A stretch of DNA of 41,962 nucleotides from Oscillospiraceae bacterium (GTDB lineage Bacteria; Bacillota; Clostridia; Oscillospirales; Oscillospiraceae): contig JAGFXR010000014.1 in the NCBI GenBank assembly GCA_017861365.1, positions 1-41,962 on the forward strand, given 5' to 3'. Positions within the stretch are counted from its first letter, which is position 1. Every line of letters starts with the position of its first letter. Positions 7,059-14,866 of the stretch are shown piece by piece. Made by a program: the position numbers and the translations under genes. Below the pieces are notes generated by a model. The model ran no database searches. It was not told the DNA's origin and was given only the letters and a program-made list of their open reading frames with translations.

Positions 7059-7164
7059 TCATTAAAATCTGCAATCGAAGGGAAAATATATTTTTAGTCG
7101 AAATGATTAAATTTCTCTCGTTTTTTCTGATTTTTTGTTCAATATATGAGTTCAACACATCCAT
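7048..7164 (-). CDS. Possible 38-residue small protein
   Basis: A short reading frame, start ATG at 7164, with a strong ribosome site GGGAGGGGAGCCT directly upstream. The product begins MDVLNSYIEQKIRKNERN and is a basic amphipathic helix followed by a hydrophobic tail. Its 3' end overlaps the promoter of the Mpv17-like gene. A weak promoter candidate (-35 TTGGCA at 7344-7349, -10 TAATAT at 7320-7325, 18-base spacer) lies about 150 bases upstream. No family is recognised; it may be a chance frame. Confidence 0.25.
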   Translation of the reverse strand: MDVLNSYIEQKIRKNERNLIISTKNIFSLRLQILMIEI

Positions 7165-7448
7165 AGGCTCCCCTCCCAACCGGCGCAAAGAAAGAGCGCG
7201 TATCATGTTTGAATCATTGTCAGACGCCCATCCGCTGGACGCGTGCGGAACAGTTAATGAAAATACGTCATAACAATACCAACAGTATATTGGTGTATAT
7301 CCTTCATAAAAAATGCATGATATTAAAATTTTTTTGACATTATTGCCAAATAAACAGCCTGTTTTCAACACAAAAACAAACGATTCGCATAGTATCTCTG
7401 GTTAATTGCATTGACATAATTGTTACGGCCAACTACTTCTACAGGATG

Positions 7449-7534
7449 TTATCCACATTTTCAACAGAGTTTTGCACAGGTCTGTTTTCCTTCTCCCCCA
7501 TGGGTTTTCCACCTTTTCCACAATGTTTTCCACA
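7449..7534 (+). promoter_or_regulatory. Cluster of six DnaA-box-like sites in two equal triads
   Basis: Six 9-mers matching or close to TTWTNCACA, all in the same direction: TTATCCACA (7449-7457, a perfect DnaA box), TTTTCAACA (7458-7466), TTTTGCACA (7470-7478), TTTTCCACC (7505-7513), TTTTCCACA (7514-7522) and TTTTCCACA (7526-7534). Each triad has starts at 0, +9 and +21, and the two are 56 bases apart. A seventh weak site is at 7362-7370. The region to the left (7060-7430) is AT-rich. It sits in the 570-base gap between tsaD and the Mpv17-like gene. Suggested role: DnaA binding, for example a titration or regulatory cluster. Confidence 0.6.
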
Positions 7535-7629
7535 GGGTTGAAATGAGACTTTCTCACACGCTAAAGCATGCTTTTAGTAGACATAACGCACTCCGGCGCA
7601 TAATAGCGGAACAAGACGGATTCCGACAT

Positions 7630-8640
7630 TCATCCGGCCTCCAGCGAACGATTGGCATAGGCGTTTAAGCTCATATCCCCTCTGTTTCCGGCCAGCAGCT
7701 CATAATAGCCCTGGCATCCAATCATGGCTGCGTTGTCGCCGCAGAGGGCCAGCGGCGGCAGCCAGAGGCGGTAACCCGCCTGACCGCAGGCCGTCTCCAA
7801 ATCCGCCCGTATTCTGGAGTTGGCCGCAACGCCGCCCGCCACGGAAATTTGAGTGCGTCCCGCCAGCCGCGCCGCCTCCATCATTCGGGGAACCAGAGAG
7901 TCGCTCACCGCCGCCGAGAAGGAGGCCGCCAGATCAGGAAGATTCAATTCCTCCCCCTTCTGCTGGCAGTTATGAATCAGGTTGAGCACCGAGGTTTTAA
8001 GCCCTGAAAAGGACATGTCCAGCGGATGATCATCCACACTGGCTCTGGGAAACCGATACGCCTGATCGTTGCCCCCCCGGGCCAGCCGATCCAGCGGAGC
8101 TCCGCCGGGATATCCCAGCCCCAATACCCGGGCGGTCTTGTCGAAGCACTCCCCCGCGGCGTCGTCCCTGGTGCCTCCCAGCACCTTCATGTCGGTGTAG
8201 CCCCTGACATCCACAATGAGGGTGGTGCCGCCGGAGACGCAAAGACAGAGAAAGGGCGGTTTCAGCTCGGGATGGGCCAGATAGTTGGCGGCAATATGCC
8301 CCCGGACATGGTGGACGGGTATCAACGGCACATTCAGCCCAAAAGCCACCGCTTTGGCAAAGTTAACCCCCACCAAAACCGCGCCGATCAGTCCCGGCGC
8401 ATAGGTCACCGCCACCCCATGAAGCTCCCCCTTGGACAACCCCGCTTGCCGGAGAGCCTCATCCGTCAGGCCCGTGATAGCCTCAATGTGCTTGCGGGAC
8501 GCAAGCTCTGGGACAACGCCGCCGTAAATGGCATGCATATCCGCCTGAGACGCGATGAGATTGGATAAAATTTCTCGGCCGTCCCGCACCACCGCCACGG
8601 AGGTTTCATCACAGGAGGACTCAAAGGCAAGAATATTCAT
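7630..8640 (-). CDS. tsaD: tRNA N6-adenosine threonylcarbamoyltransferase TsaD
   Basis: Transfers threonylcarbamoyl from threonylcarbamoyl-AMP to A37 of ANN-decoding tRNAs, making t6A; works with TsaB and TsaE, neither of which is in the window. The 336-residue length is normal. ASKHA-fold landmarks: the N-terminal FESSCDETSVAVV, metal-binding H111 and H115 in HHVRGH, SGGTTLIVDV, the FSGLKTSV motif, and GDNAAMIG near residue 305 supplying the third metal ligand. Start ATG at 8640 with AAGAGGAAATTAAA upstream. It is the last gene of a minus-strand run cysE-cysS-polA-rimI-tsaD; 86 bases separate it from rimI, including a hairpin without a U-tract. No clear terminator follows before the DnaA-box cluster. 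Confidence 0.95.
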   Translation of the reverse strand: MNILAFESSCDETSVAVVRDGREILSNLIASQADMHAIYGGVVPELASRKHIEAITGLTDEALRQAGLSKGELHGVAVTYAPGLIGAVLVGVNFAKAVAFGLNVPLIPVHHVRGHIAANYLAHPELKPPFLCLCVSGGTTLIVDVRGYTDMKVLGGTRDDAAGECFDKTARVLGLGYPGGAPLDRLARGGNDQAYRFPRASVDDHPLDMSFSGLKTSVLNLIHNCQQKGEELNLPDLAASFSAAVSDSLVPRMMEAARLAGRTQISVAGGVAANSRIRADLETACGQAGYRLWLPPLALCGDNAAMIGCQGYYELLAGNRGDMSLNAYANRSLEAG

Positions 8641-8689
8641 TTTAATTTCCTCTTTTATCTTCTGAGATCATTCAGAGCACCGATAAGCC

Positions 8690-8716
8690 CCGTCCCTGTC
8701 CCGCCGGACAGGACGG
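8690..8716 (-). other. Intergenic hairpin between rimI and tsaD
   Basis: CCGTCCCTGTCC (8690-8701) pairs with GGACAGGACGG (8706-8716) with one bulge around a tight 4-base loop. No T-run follows on the minus strand, so it is more likely an RNA processing or stability element than a terminator. Confidence 0.45.
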
Positions 8717-8726
8717 AGCTCTGCCG

Positions 8727-9200
8727 TCATCCGCCCGAAGCGCCAGCCTGGGCAGTTTCCGTTTGAAATTCCAGCGTCATCAGGATGGCATCCTCCCTGG
8801 GCGTGCTGTAATACCCCTTCCGGCGGCCCACCTGAACAAAGCCGTGGTCTAAATAAAATCCGATAGCGACGGTATTGGATTCCCGCACCTCCAGTGTTAA
8901 AAAAGACAGATGCGCCTTGCCAAACCGCTCAAACACCCCCAGCAGCGCCCCGGCTACTCCCTGCCTCCGGCAGTCGCCCCGCACCGCGATGTTGGTGATA
9001 TAACCCTCGTCCACCACCACATGGAGCCCGGCATACCCCAGTACCCGGCCGCTCTCATCCTCCGCCACCAGGTAGGAGGCACAGTCGTTGTGAAGCTCTT
9101 CTGCCAGCATGGGCACTGTCCACGGGTCGGAGAAGCTCTCCCGTTCAATATCCGCGATGGCCTCCAGATGACATGCTTCCATCGGTATCACACGGATCAT
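8727..9200 (-). CDS. rimI: Ribosomal protein S18-alanine N-acetyltransferase (RimI-like)
   Basis: A 157-residue GNAT acetyltransferase. RimI acetylates the N-terminal alanine of ribosomal protein S18. Visible landmarks: IERESFSDPW at residues 18-27, typical of RimI; the acetyl-CoA loop VRGDCRRQGVAGALL (R/Q-x-x-G-x-G/A type); LTLEVRESNTVAIGFYLDHGF with the conserved N and Y; and GRRKGYY. The start is the ATG at 9200, which overlaps the polA stop by 4 bases (ATGA) and has GGAGG 7 bases ahead. RimI next to TsaD is a common Firmicute arrangement, usually with TsaB and TsaE; here these two are absent and polA is the upstream partner. Confidence 0.9.
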   Translation of the reverse strand: MIRVIPMEACHLEAIADIERESFSDPWTVPMLAEELHNDCASYLVAEDESGRVLGYAGLHVVVDEGYITNIAVRGDCRRQGVAGALLGVFERFGKAHLSFLTLEVRESNTVAIGFYLDHGFVQVGRRKGYYSTPREDAILMTLEFQTETAQAGASGG

Positions 9201-11842
9201 GCGTGAGCCTCCCCCCAGGACGCTCCCGCCTTGGCCTCGGCAGTCAGCGGAATTACGAGGCTTGCCGCCCCCTCCATCTCCTCTTTCACCAGAGCCTTCA
9301 CCCGCTCCGCCTCGTGTTCCGGACACTCCACAATCAATTCATCATGCACCTGAAGCACCAGACGCGCGGCAAGGCCGTCCGCCTTCAGACGGCGGTGCAC
9401 CCGCAGCATAGCGAGCTTGATCACATCTGCCGCCGTCCCCTGAATGGGCGTGTTGAGCGCGACCCGCTCACCGAAGGACCGCGTATTCCGGTTGGCGGAG
9501 GAGAGCTCCGGTACCCAGCGGCGGCGGCCATAGAGGGTAGTGACCCAGCCCTCCTTCTTTGCCGTTTCTACCACGGAGTCCATATAGCGGCGCACCCCGG
9601 CATAGCGTTCAAAATAACGTTCAATATAATGTCTGGCTTCCTCCACGGAGATGTGGATATCTTCCGACAGCGACCATGGTGAAATCCCGTAGACAATGCC
9701 GAAATTCACCGCTTTCGCCCGGCTTCTCTGGGCGGGAGTCACCTCCTCGGGGGGGATTCCCAGCACCTGCCCCGCCGTGACGGTGTGGATGTCTGTTCCG
9801 GTCTCAAAGGCATGGATCATCACCGGATCTCCCGAAATATGGGCCAGCAGCCGCAGCTCGATCTGGGAGTAATCCGCGTCTACCAGCACACTGCCCTCCG
9901 GCGCGATGAACATGTGCCGCAGCTCCGCCCCCAGCTTTGTCCGGATCGGGATATTCTGCAAATTGGGCTCCGTGGAGGACAGCCGCCCTGTGGCCGTGAC
10001 CGTATTCTGAAAGCTGGTGTGAATCCGCCCGTCGGGCGCGATGACCTTGGTCAGCCCCTCTACATAGGTGGAGTTTAATTTGGTCAGCTGCCGGTATTCC
10101 AGAATGCGGTCGATGATTTCATGCCGCCCCCGCAGCTTCTCCAGCACTTCAGCGTTGGTGGAGTAGCCCGTCTTGGTCTTTTTCACGGGAGGGAGCCCCA
10201 GACGGTCAAACAGCACCTCCCCCAGCTGCTTAGTGGAGTTGATATTGAATTCGCCCTCCGCCAGGCCATAAATCTCACTTTGCAGACTTTCAATGCCGGT
10301 GCTGAGCATCACGCCGAAGGAGGCCAGCGCCTTTCGGTCCGCCAGAAAGCCGATCCGCTCCATCTCCGCCAGCACAGCACACAGGGGTAGCTCCAGCTCC
10401 GTCAGCAGGCGGTCCATGCCCAGCTCTGCAAGGCGAACCCGCTGCGCCTCGTAAAGGCAATCCACCATGGCCGCGTGCTCCGCAAAGGCCTCCAGCGCGG
10501 CGGCGGAGTCCCCCAGAGCGCTGAATGCCTCCGGCTCCCGGTAACGCGCCGGATTGGGAAGCTCCCGGTTAAAATAGCTCATAGCCAGCCGCTCCAGCGC
10601 GTAGCTGCCATCGGTGGGCGCCAACAGATACGCGGCAAGAGCGGTATCAAACACAAACTCATCAGTAGACAGTCCCTCATCCAGCAGCAGCCTCATGAGT
10701 TCCTTAACCTCGTGGGAAACCTTTTTGATCTCACTGGAAAACAGCGCCGTCAGCACCTTCCGGTATCCTTCCGCGCCCAGCTTCGTCCCCAGCACAACCG
10801 CCACATTTTTCTCACAGCAGACGGCCACTCCATCCAGTCCGGGAAGAGCCAGAACGGCAACATGCTCCCGCTGCCTCCAAAGCGCCAGCAGCTCCTCCGC
10901 TCTGGCGGGCGTGTCCATCACTTCCATCTCCAGGACATCAGCCGCGGCCTGGGAGACCACAGCCCCCTGAGGTGCGTTCAATCCCATGCTGTCAATGAGT
11001 TTGGCAAATTCCAGCCTGGCGAAAATTGAATAGAGCGTATGGTTATCCAAGGGACGGCGCAGGGCGTTCTCCGGCAAAAACGAGATGGGGGCATCAGTCT
11101 GAATGGTGGCAAGCTCATAGGAGAGCCTGGCCATCTCCCGCCCCTCGTCCAGCTTTTTACGCACGGCGGGTTTCAATTCCAACGCGTCAAAACCAGCATA
11201 TATCCGCTCCACCGTACCACAGCGCGCAATCAAATCCATGGCGGTTTTCTCACCGATCCCGGCCACTCCCGGAATATTATCGGAGGCGTCCCCCATCAGC
11301 GCCTTGAGGTCAATCATCTGTTCAGGCTCAAAGCCATACTGCTCACGAAATGCCTCTGGCGTCATATCCTTTGTGGTGCTCTGCCCCATGCGGGTGGACA
11401 CCAGCTTCACCCGCACCTGGCGGTCAATAAGCTGGAGCGAGTCCTTATCCCCAGTCACGATGACGGTTTCCCAGCCATGCTCAGTGTCAATCCTGGCCAC
11501 GGTTCCAATCAGGTCGTCGGCCTCCCAGCCCTCCTGCTCCAGGCGGGCGATGTTCATGGCGTCCAGAATCTCCTTGACCACCGGAATCTGCACCGCCAGC
11601 TCCTCCGGCATAGGCTTACGCTGCGCCTTATACTGCTCATACCGCAGATGACGGAAGGTAGGCGCCTTCAGGTCAAAGGCAACACACAGCGCGTCTGGCT
11701 GCTCCTCACCGATGAGCTTCATCAGGATATTGATAAATCCGTAAATGGCATGGGTAGGGAAGCCGTCTCTGGTGGAGAGCTCCCGCACGCCGTAAAAGGC
11801 CCGGTTGACAATGGAATTGCCGTCGATGATCATCAGCTTCAT
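9197..11842 (-). CDS. polA: DNA polymerase I
   Basis: An 881-residue repair and Okazaki-fragment-processing polymerase. Domains in order: 5'-3' (flap) exonuclease about 1-290 (LMIIDGNSIVNRAF; VTGDKDSLQLI; GIGEKTAMDLI); a 3'-5' exonuclease-like domain about 300-480; polymerase domain from about 490. Motif A is DADYSQIELRLLAHISGD, motif B RSRAKAVNFGIVYG, motif C QVHDELIVECP. The proofreading residues are gone: Exo I D-x-E is replaced by LALPGL, the Exo II aspartate by KE, and the Exo III D by Y in GSYALERLA, as in the Bacillus and Thermus enzymes. Start ATG at 11842 has AGGAGG 6 bases ahead. It overlaps rimI by 4 bases and follows cysS by 67 bases, so it may be read from the cysteine T-box promoter. 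Confidence 0.95.
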   Translation of the reverse strand: MKLMIIDGNSIVNRAFYGVRELSTRDGFPTHAIYGFINILMKLIGEEQPDALCVAFDLKAPTFRHLRYEQYKAQRKPMPEELAVQIPVVKEILDAMNIARLEQEGWEADDLIGTVARIDTEHGWETVIVTGDKDSLQLIDRQVRVKLVSTRMGQSTTKDMTPEAFREQYGFEPEQMIDLKALMGDASDNIPGVAGIGEKTAMDLIARCGTVERIYAGFDALELKPAVRKKLDEGREMARLSYELATIQTDAPISFLPENALRRPLDNHTLYSIFARLEFAKLIDSMGLNAPQGAVVSQAAADVLEMEVMDTPARAEELLALWRQREHVAVLALPGLDGVAVCCEKNVAVVLGTKLGAEGYRKVLTALFSSEIKKVSHEVKELMRLLLDEGLSTDEFVFDTALAAYLLAPTDGSYALERLAMSYFNRELPNPARYREPEAFSALGDSAAALEAFAEHAAMVDCLYEAQRVRLAELGMDRLLTELELPLCAVLAEMERIGFLADRKALASFGVMLSTGIESLQSEIYGLAEGEFNINSTKQLGEVLFDRLGLPPVKKTKTGYSTNAEVLEKLRGRHEIIDRILEYRQLTKLNSTYVEGLTKVIAPDGRIHTSFQNTVTATGRLSSTEPNLQNIPIRTKLGAELRHMFIAPEGSVLVDADYSQIELRLLAHISGDPVMIHAFETGTDIHTVTAGQVLGIPPEEVTPAQRSRAKAVNFGIVYGISPWSLSEDIHISVEEARHYIERYFERYAGVRRYMDSVVETAKKEGWVTTLYGRRRWVPELSSANRNTRSFGERVALNTPIQGTAADVIKLAMLRVHRRLKADGLAARLVLQVHDELIVECPEHEAERVKALVKEEMEGAASLVIPLTAEAKAGASWGEAHA

Positions 11843-11909
11843 GGTTGACCTCCTGGATCAAATTCAGGTACCGGCTGCCCTGCGGCAGCTCCAGCGCGGC
11901 TTAAGCCAT

Positions 11910-13313
11910 TCACTTGCCGAGCTTAACCGCTTTCACGCCCTGAGGGGTATCCTTCAGCTCAATTCCCATTTCTTTGAGCTCGTTACGGATACGGTCCGCC
12001 TCGGCAAAATTCTTGCTCTTGCGGGCTGCCTGCCGGGCCTCGATCAGCGCCTCTACCTGACTGTCCAGATCATCGCTTTTCCGGTTATAAAGAAGCCCCA
12101 AAACACCGGTCAGCTCCCGAAGTTCCCTGTCGCAGGCGGCGGCAAAGTCGCGGGTGGGCGTACCCTCTGTGGCGGTATTGATGGCACGCACCAGGTCAAA
12201 GAGAACGCCGATGGCATCCGCCGTGTTAAAGTCATCCTCCATGGCGTCCACAAAACGGGAACGATAACCTTCAAAAGTGCCCACAAACTCTGCCTCTTCC
12301 GGCAGCATGTCCCCTTCTTCTCCGTTTTTCATCAGGAAATCCAGATGCTCCGCCGCGGTATAAAGCCGTTTCAGCGCGGTCTGTGCCTGCTCCAGCGACT
12401 CACGGGAGTAGTTGATGGGATTGCGGTAATGAGCGGAGAGCATGAAGAAACGAATCGGCTCATAACCATACACCGCCGCGGCCTCCCGCACGGTGAAGAA
12501 ATTCCCCTCCGATTTGCTCATTTTCTTATTGTCAATGTTGATAAAGCCGTTGTGCATCCAATAGTTTACGAATTTACAGCCGTTAGCGGCTTCGGACTGG
12601 GCAATTTCATTCTCGTGATGGGGGAACTGCAGATCCTGACCCCCGCAGTGAATATCCACCGTCTTACCCAAATAGCGCGTGGACATGGCGGAGCACTCAA
12701 TGTGCCAGCCGGGACGGCCCTGCCCCCAGGGGGAATCCCAGGAAGGCTCGCCGGGTTTTGCCGCCTTCCAAAGGGTGAAATCCAGCGGATCTTCTTTGAT
12801 TGCGGACACGTCGATGCGGGCGCCGGATTCCAAATCCTCAACGGACTGGCCGGACAGACATCCGTACGCGCCGAATTTGCGGGTACGGTAGTACACATCG
12901 CCGTTCACCGCGTAGGCAAACCCTTTGTCAATGAGCGTTTTTACCAGTTCGATAATCTCGCCCATATGCTCGGTGGCCTTTGGATGGAAGTTCGCCGGGC
13001 GGACGCCCAAGCCCTGGGCGTCCGTAAAATACTCGGCGATATAGTTTTCCGCCAGCTGGGAGGCGGAAATGCCCTCCTCATTGGCACGGTTGATGATCTT
13101 GTCATCTACGTCGGTAAAATTCTGAACAAAGGTAACCTTGTTCCCCCGGTATTCCAGATAGCGCCGCAGCACATCGAACATAATGATGGGGCGGGCGTTG
13201 CCGATATGAATCAGATTATAGACGGTGGGGCCGCAGGCATACATGGATACCTCACCCGCCTTGAGCGGAACAAACTCCTCTTTTTTTCGGGTCATGGAAT
13301 TAAACAGCTTCAT
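11910..13313 (-). CDS. cysS: Cysteine--tRNA ligase
   Basis: Charges tRNA-Cys. At 467 residues it has the normal class Ia length. Landmarks: zinc and substrate motif YACGPTVYNLIHIGNARP (residues 25-42) including the HIGN signature; FTDVDDKII; WHIECSAMS with a zinc-ligand Cys; HHENEIAQSEA; and the KMSKS loop (KKMSKSEGNFF, about 263-273). The C terminus has the DALR-type helical and small anticodon-binding regions. Start ATG at 13313 with AAGGAGTGGCCAT ahead. It lies 11 bases after cysE, forming the usual cysE-cysS pair under a cysteine T-box at 14041-14275, so charging of tRNA-Cys should feed back on expression. Confidence 0.97.
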   Translation of the reverse strand: MKLFNSMTRKKEEFVPLKAGEVSMYACGPTVYNLIHIGNARPIIMFDVLRRYLEYRGNKVTFVQNFTDVDDKIINRANEEGISASQLAENYIAEYFTDAQGLGVRPANFHPKATEHMGEIIELVKTLIDKGFAYAVNGDVYYRTRKFGAYGCLSGQSVEDLESGARIDVSAIKEDPLDFTLWKAAKPGEPSWDSPWGQGRPGWHIECSAMSTRYLGKTVDIHCGGQDLQFPHHENEIAQSEAANGCKFVNYWMHNGFINIDNKKMSKSEGNFFTVREAAAVYGYEPIRFFMLSAHYRNPINYSRESLEQAQTALKRLYTAAEHLDFLMKNGEEGDMLPEEAEFVGTFEGYRSRFVDAMEDDFNTADAIGVLFDLVRAINTATEGTPTRDFAAACDRELRELTGVLGLLYNRKSDDLDSQVEALIEARQAARKSKNFAEADRIRNELKEMGIELKDTPQGVKAVKLGK

Positions 13314-13324
13314 ATGGCCACTCC

Positions 13325-14002
13325 TTATTCTTCAGTCTCCGTTTCCTTCCGGTGAAGGAAGTCCTTCTGTTTACAGTCTTCCAATAATTTTTCCATAAAT
13401 TCAACCCGCGACAGCAGAGACTGAAGCTCCTTCTGCACAGGATCGGTCACATGAATCTGATCCACCTCGGAGGCGTAGTCCACGCGTGTCCCTCCAATGC
13501 GAACCACCCGGGCCGGAACGCCCACCGCGGTGGAATCCGGCGGTACCTCGGACAGCACCACGGCGTTAGAGGCAATCCGTGAGTTATCTCCCACTTTGAA
13601 GGGTCCCAGCACCTTGGCTCCAGAGCCAATCATCACATTATCGCCCACCGTGGGGTGGCGTTTTCCCCTGTCCTTGCCGGTGCCGCCCAGCGTCACACCC
13701 TGATACAGCAGCACGTCGTCGCCCACCTCGGCGGTTTCCCCAATGACAATTCCCATTCCATGGTCAATGACAAAGCGGCGGCCAATCTTCGCTCCCGGAT
13801 GAATTTCAATCCCCGTCCAGAAACGGCTCCACTGAGAGACAACCCTTGCCAGAAACAGCATATGATGCCGATACAGCAAATTTGCAAGGCGATGGTAAAT
13901 AATTGCGTGTACCCCGGGATAGAGCAAAAAAATCTCCAGCTTACTGCGGGCGGCGGGGTCGCGTTTCTGATAAGCGCCCAAAGTTTCGAATAACCTGATC
14001 AC
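13325..14002 (-). CDS. cysE: Serine O-acetyltransferase
   Basis: Makes O-acetylserine from serine and acetyl-CoA, the first committed step of cysteine synthesis. 225 residues: an N-terminal helical part (LLYPGVHAIIYHRLANLLY) and a left-handed beta-helix with hexapeptide repeats (IHPGAKIGRRFVIDHGMGIVIGETA; LYQGVTLGGTGK; GDNVMIGSGAKVLGP). The catalytic His in DHGMG and the HPTVGDNV loop are intact. A C-terminal charged helix (about 190-225) is longer than in short SATs. The start is GTG at 14002 with AAGGAGGA about 9 bases ahead. First gene after the T-box leader, followed 11 bases later by cysS. Confidence 0.96.
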   Translation of the reverse strand: MIRLFETLGAYQKRDPAARSKLEIFLLYPGVHAIIYHRLANLLYRHHMLFLARVVSQWSRFWTGIEIHPGAKIGRRFVIDHGMGIVIGETAEVGDDVLLYQGVTLGGTGKDRGKRHPTVGDNVMIGSGAKVLGPFKVGDNSRIASNAVVLSEVPPDSTAVGVPARVVRIGGTRVDYASEVDQIHVTDPVQKELQSLLSRVEFMEKLLEDCKQKDFLHRKETETEE

Positions 14003-14040
14003 TTCCGTCTTCCTCCTTCAGGAAAGCCTCCATTCCCGCG

Positions 14041-14275
14041 CAAATAAAATACGCCCCCATGCCTTTCGGCATGAGAGGCGACGGTTATCGCGGTTCCACT
14101 CTCGTTTATCACTCAGACCGGTAACGGGGTCGGCCGGAGGGCAACAGCATCCCTCTCGCTCACAGGCGCACTTCCCACAGTTCTCCGCGGTTCCGCTCTC
14201 AGCCCGGACGGAACCTCTCTGATCGGTTTTCTGTGTTACTTCTCCCGTTCAACGCGATATTCAATTGGCCTGAAG
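14041..14275 (-). ncRNA. T-box leader, cysteine type, upstream of cysE
   Basis: Minus strand. Stem I begins with GGGAGAAGTAAC (about 14247-14236) and contains CAGAGAGG and a distal-loop-like GCTGAGAG. A TGC triplet (Cys) sits at 14170-14168 on the 3' side of stem I where the specifier is expected (GGGAAGTGCGCC). The hallmark T-box sequence AGAGTGGAACCGCG lies at 14102-14089. It is followed by the competing terminator hairpin, 14080-14052 (CGCCTCTCATGCC-GAAA-GGCATGGGGGCG), then TATTTTATTT. Uncharged tRNA-Cys should stabilise the antiterminator. The T-box, terminator and cysE-cysS context are certain; the exact specifier is inferred. Confidence 0.92.
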
Positions 14276-14300
14276 CAATCCTTATACAGCACACGATAGT

Positions 14301-14329
14301 ATACTATCACGAGCCTGCCGGTGTGTCAA
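14301..14329 (-). promoter_or_regulatory. Sigma-A promoter of the cysteine T-box operon
   Basis: Minus strand: -35 TTGACA (14324-14329), 17-base spacer, -10 TAGTAT (14301-14306). Start point expected near 14294. It lies directly after the pgsA stop codon (14347), with no terminator between, so pgsA transcripts may also enter the leader. Confidence 0.8.
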
Positions 14330-14346
14330 CCGATTCACTTTCCCCG

Positions 14347-14862
14347 TCACATGGTACCGGAAAAAACCGCTCGGTTGCGGACGAAATACTCACAGCCGGA
14401 ATAGACGGTGGTAACCACGATGACCGCCACGCAGGCGGTATTGAGCACAGCGGGGATCGGCAGCAGCATCAGGCAGACGCAGACCATGGTGGAGGCAGTT
14501 TTCACCTTCCCCGACCATCCGGCGGCGATCACCTTTCCGTGATCCACCGCAACCAGGCGCATTCCGCTGACCGCGAACTCCCGGAACACGACGATCAGCA
14601 GCGCCCAGGCGGGCATCAGCCCCACTTCCACAAACCAGAGCATGGCGGCAATGACCAGAACCTTGTCCGCCAGCGGATCCATAAACTTACCGAAATCGGT
14701 GGTCTGGTTATAGTGCCGCGCAATATAACCATCCAGCCAATCGGTGAGACTGGCCAGGATGAACACCGCCAGGGCGGCGTACCAATGATTCAGATAAAGC
14801 AGCACCAGAAAGACGGGTATCATCACCACCCGGAGCAGGGTGAGCTTATTGGCTGTATTCAT
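14347..14862 (-). CDS. pgsA: CDP-diacylglycerol--glycerol-3-phosphate 3-phosphatidyltransferase
   Basis: Makes phosphatidylglycerol phosphate, the first step to phosphatidylglycerol and cardiolipin. 171 residues with four or more membrane helices. The CDP-alcohol phosphotransferase motif D-G-x2-A-R-x8-G-x3-D-x3-D is intact (LDGYIARHYNQTTDFGKFMD, followed by PLAD), with all catalytic aspartates. The N terminus NTANKLTLLRVVMIPVF is the family's usual first helix. Start ATG at 14862 has GAGGAGTGATACG ahead, inside the end of rimO; only 4 bases separate the genes. rimO-pgsA is a common Firmicute order. Confidence 0.95.
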   Translation of the reverse strand: MNTANKLTLLRVVMIPVFLVLLYLNHWYAALAVFILASLTDWLDGYIARHYNQTTDFGKFMDPLADKVLVIAAMLWFVEVGLMPAWALLIVVFREFAVSGMRLVAVDHGKVIAAGWSGKVKTASTMVCVCLMLLPIPAVLNTACVAVIVVTTVYSGCEYFVRNRAVFSGTM

Positions 14863-14866
14863 CGTA

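Noticed and set aside
7059-7629. Main chromosome origin (oriC) at the DnaA-box cluster
   Set aside because: No dnaA, dnaN or gyrase gene nearby and no switch in gene direction across the site; a remote DnaA cluster is the more careful reading.
7420-7668. 82-codon plus-strand frame over the DnaA-box cluster
   Set aside because: It is built from the repeated sites and overlaps the end of tsaD; no ribosome site.
11805-13355. Long plus-strand open frame (516 codons) opposite cysS
   Set aside because: It mirrors cysS, which has all family motifs and a ribosome site; the opposite frame shows no recognisable domain and is a by-product of codon bias.
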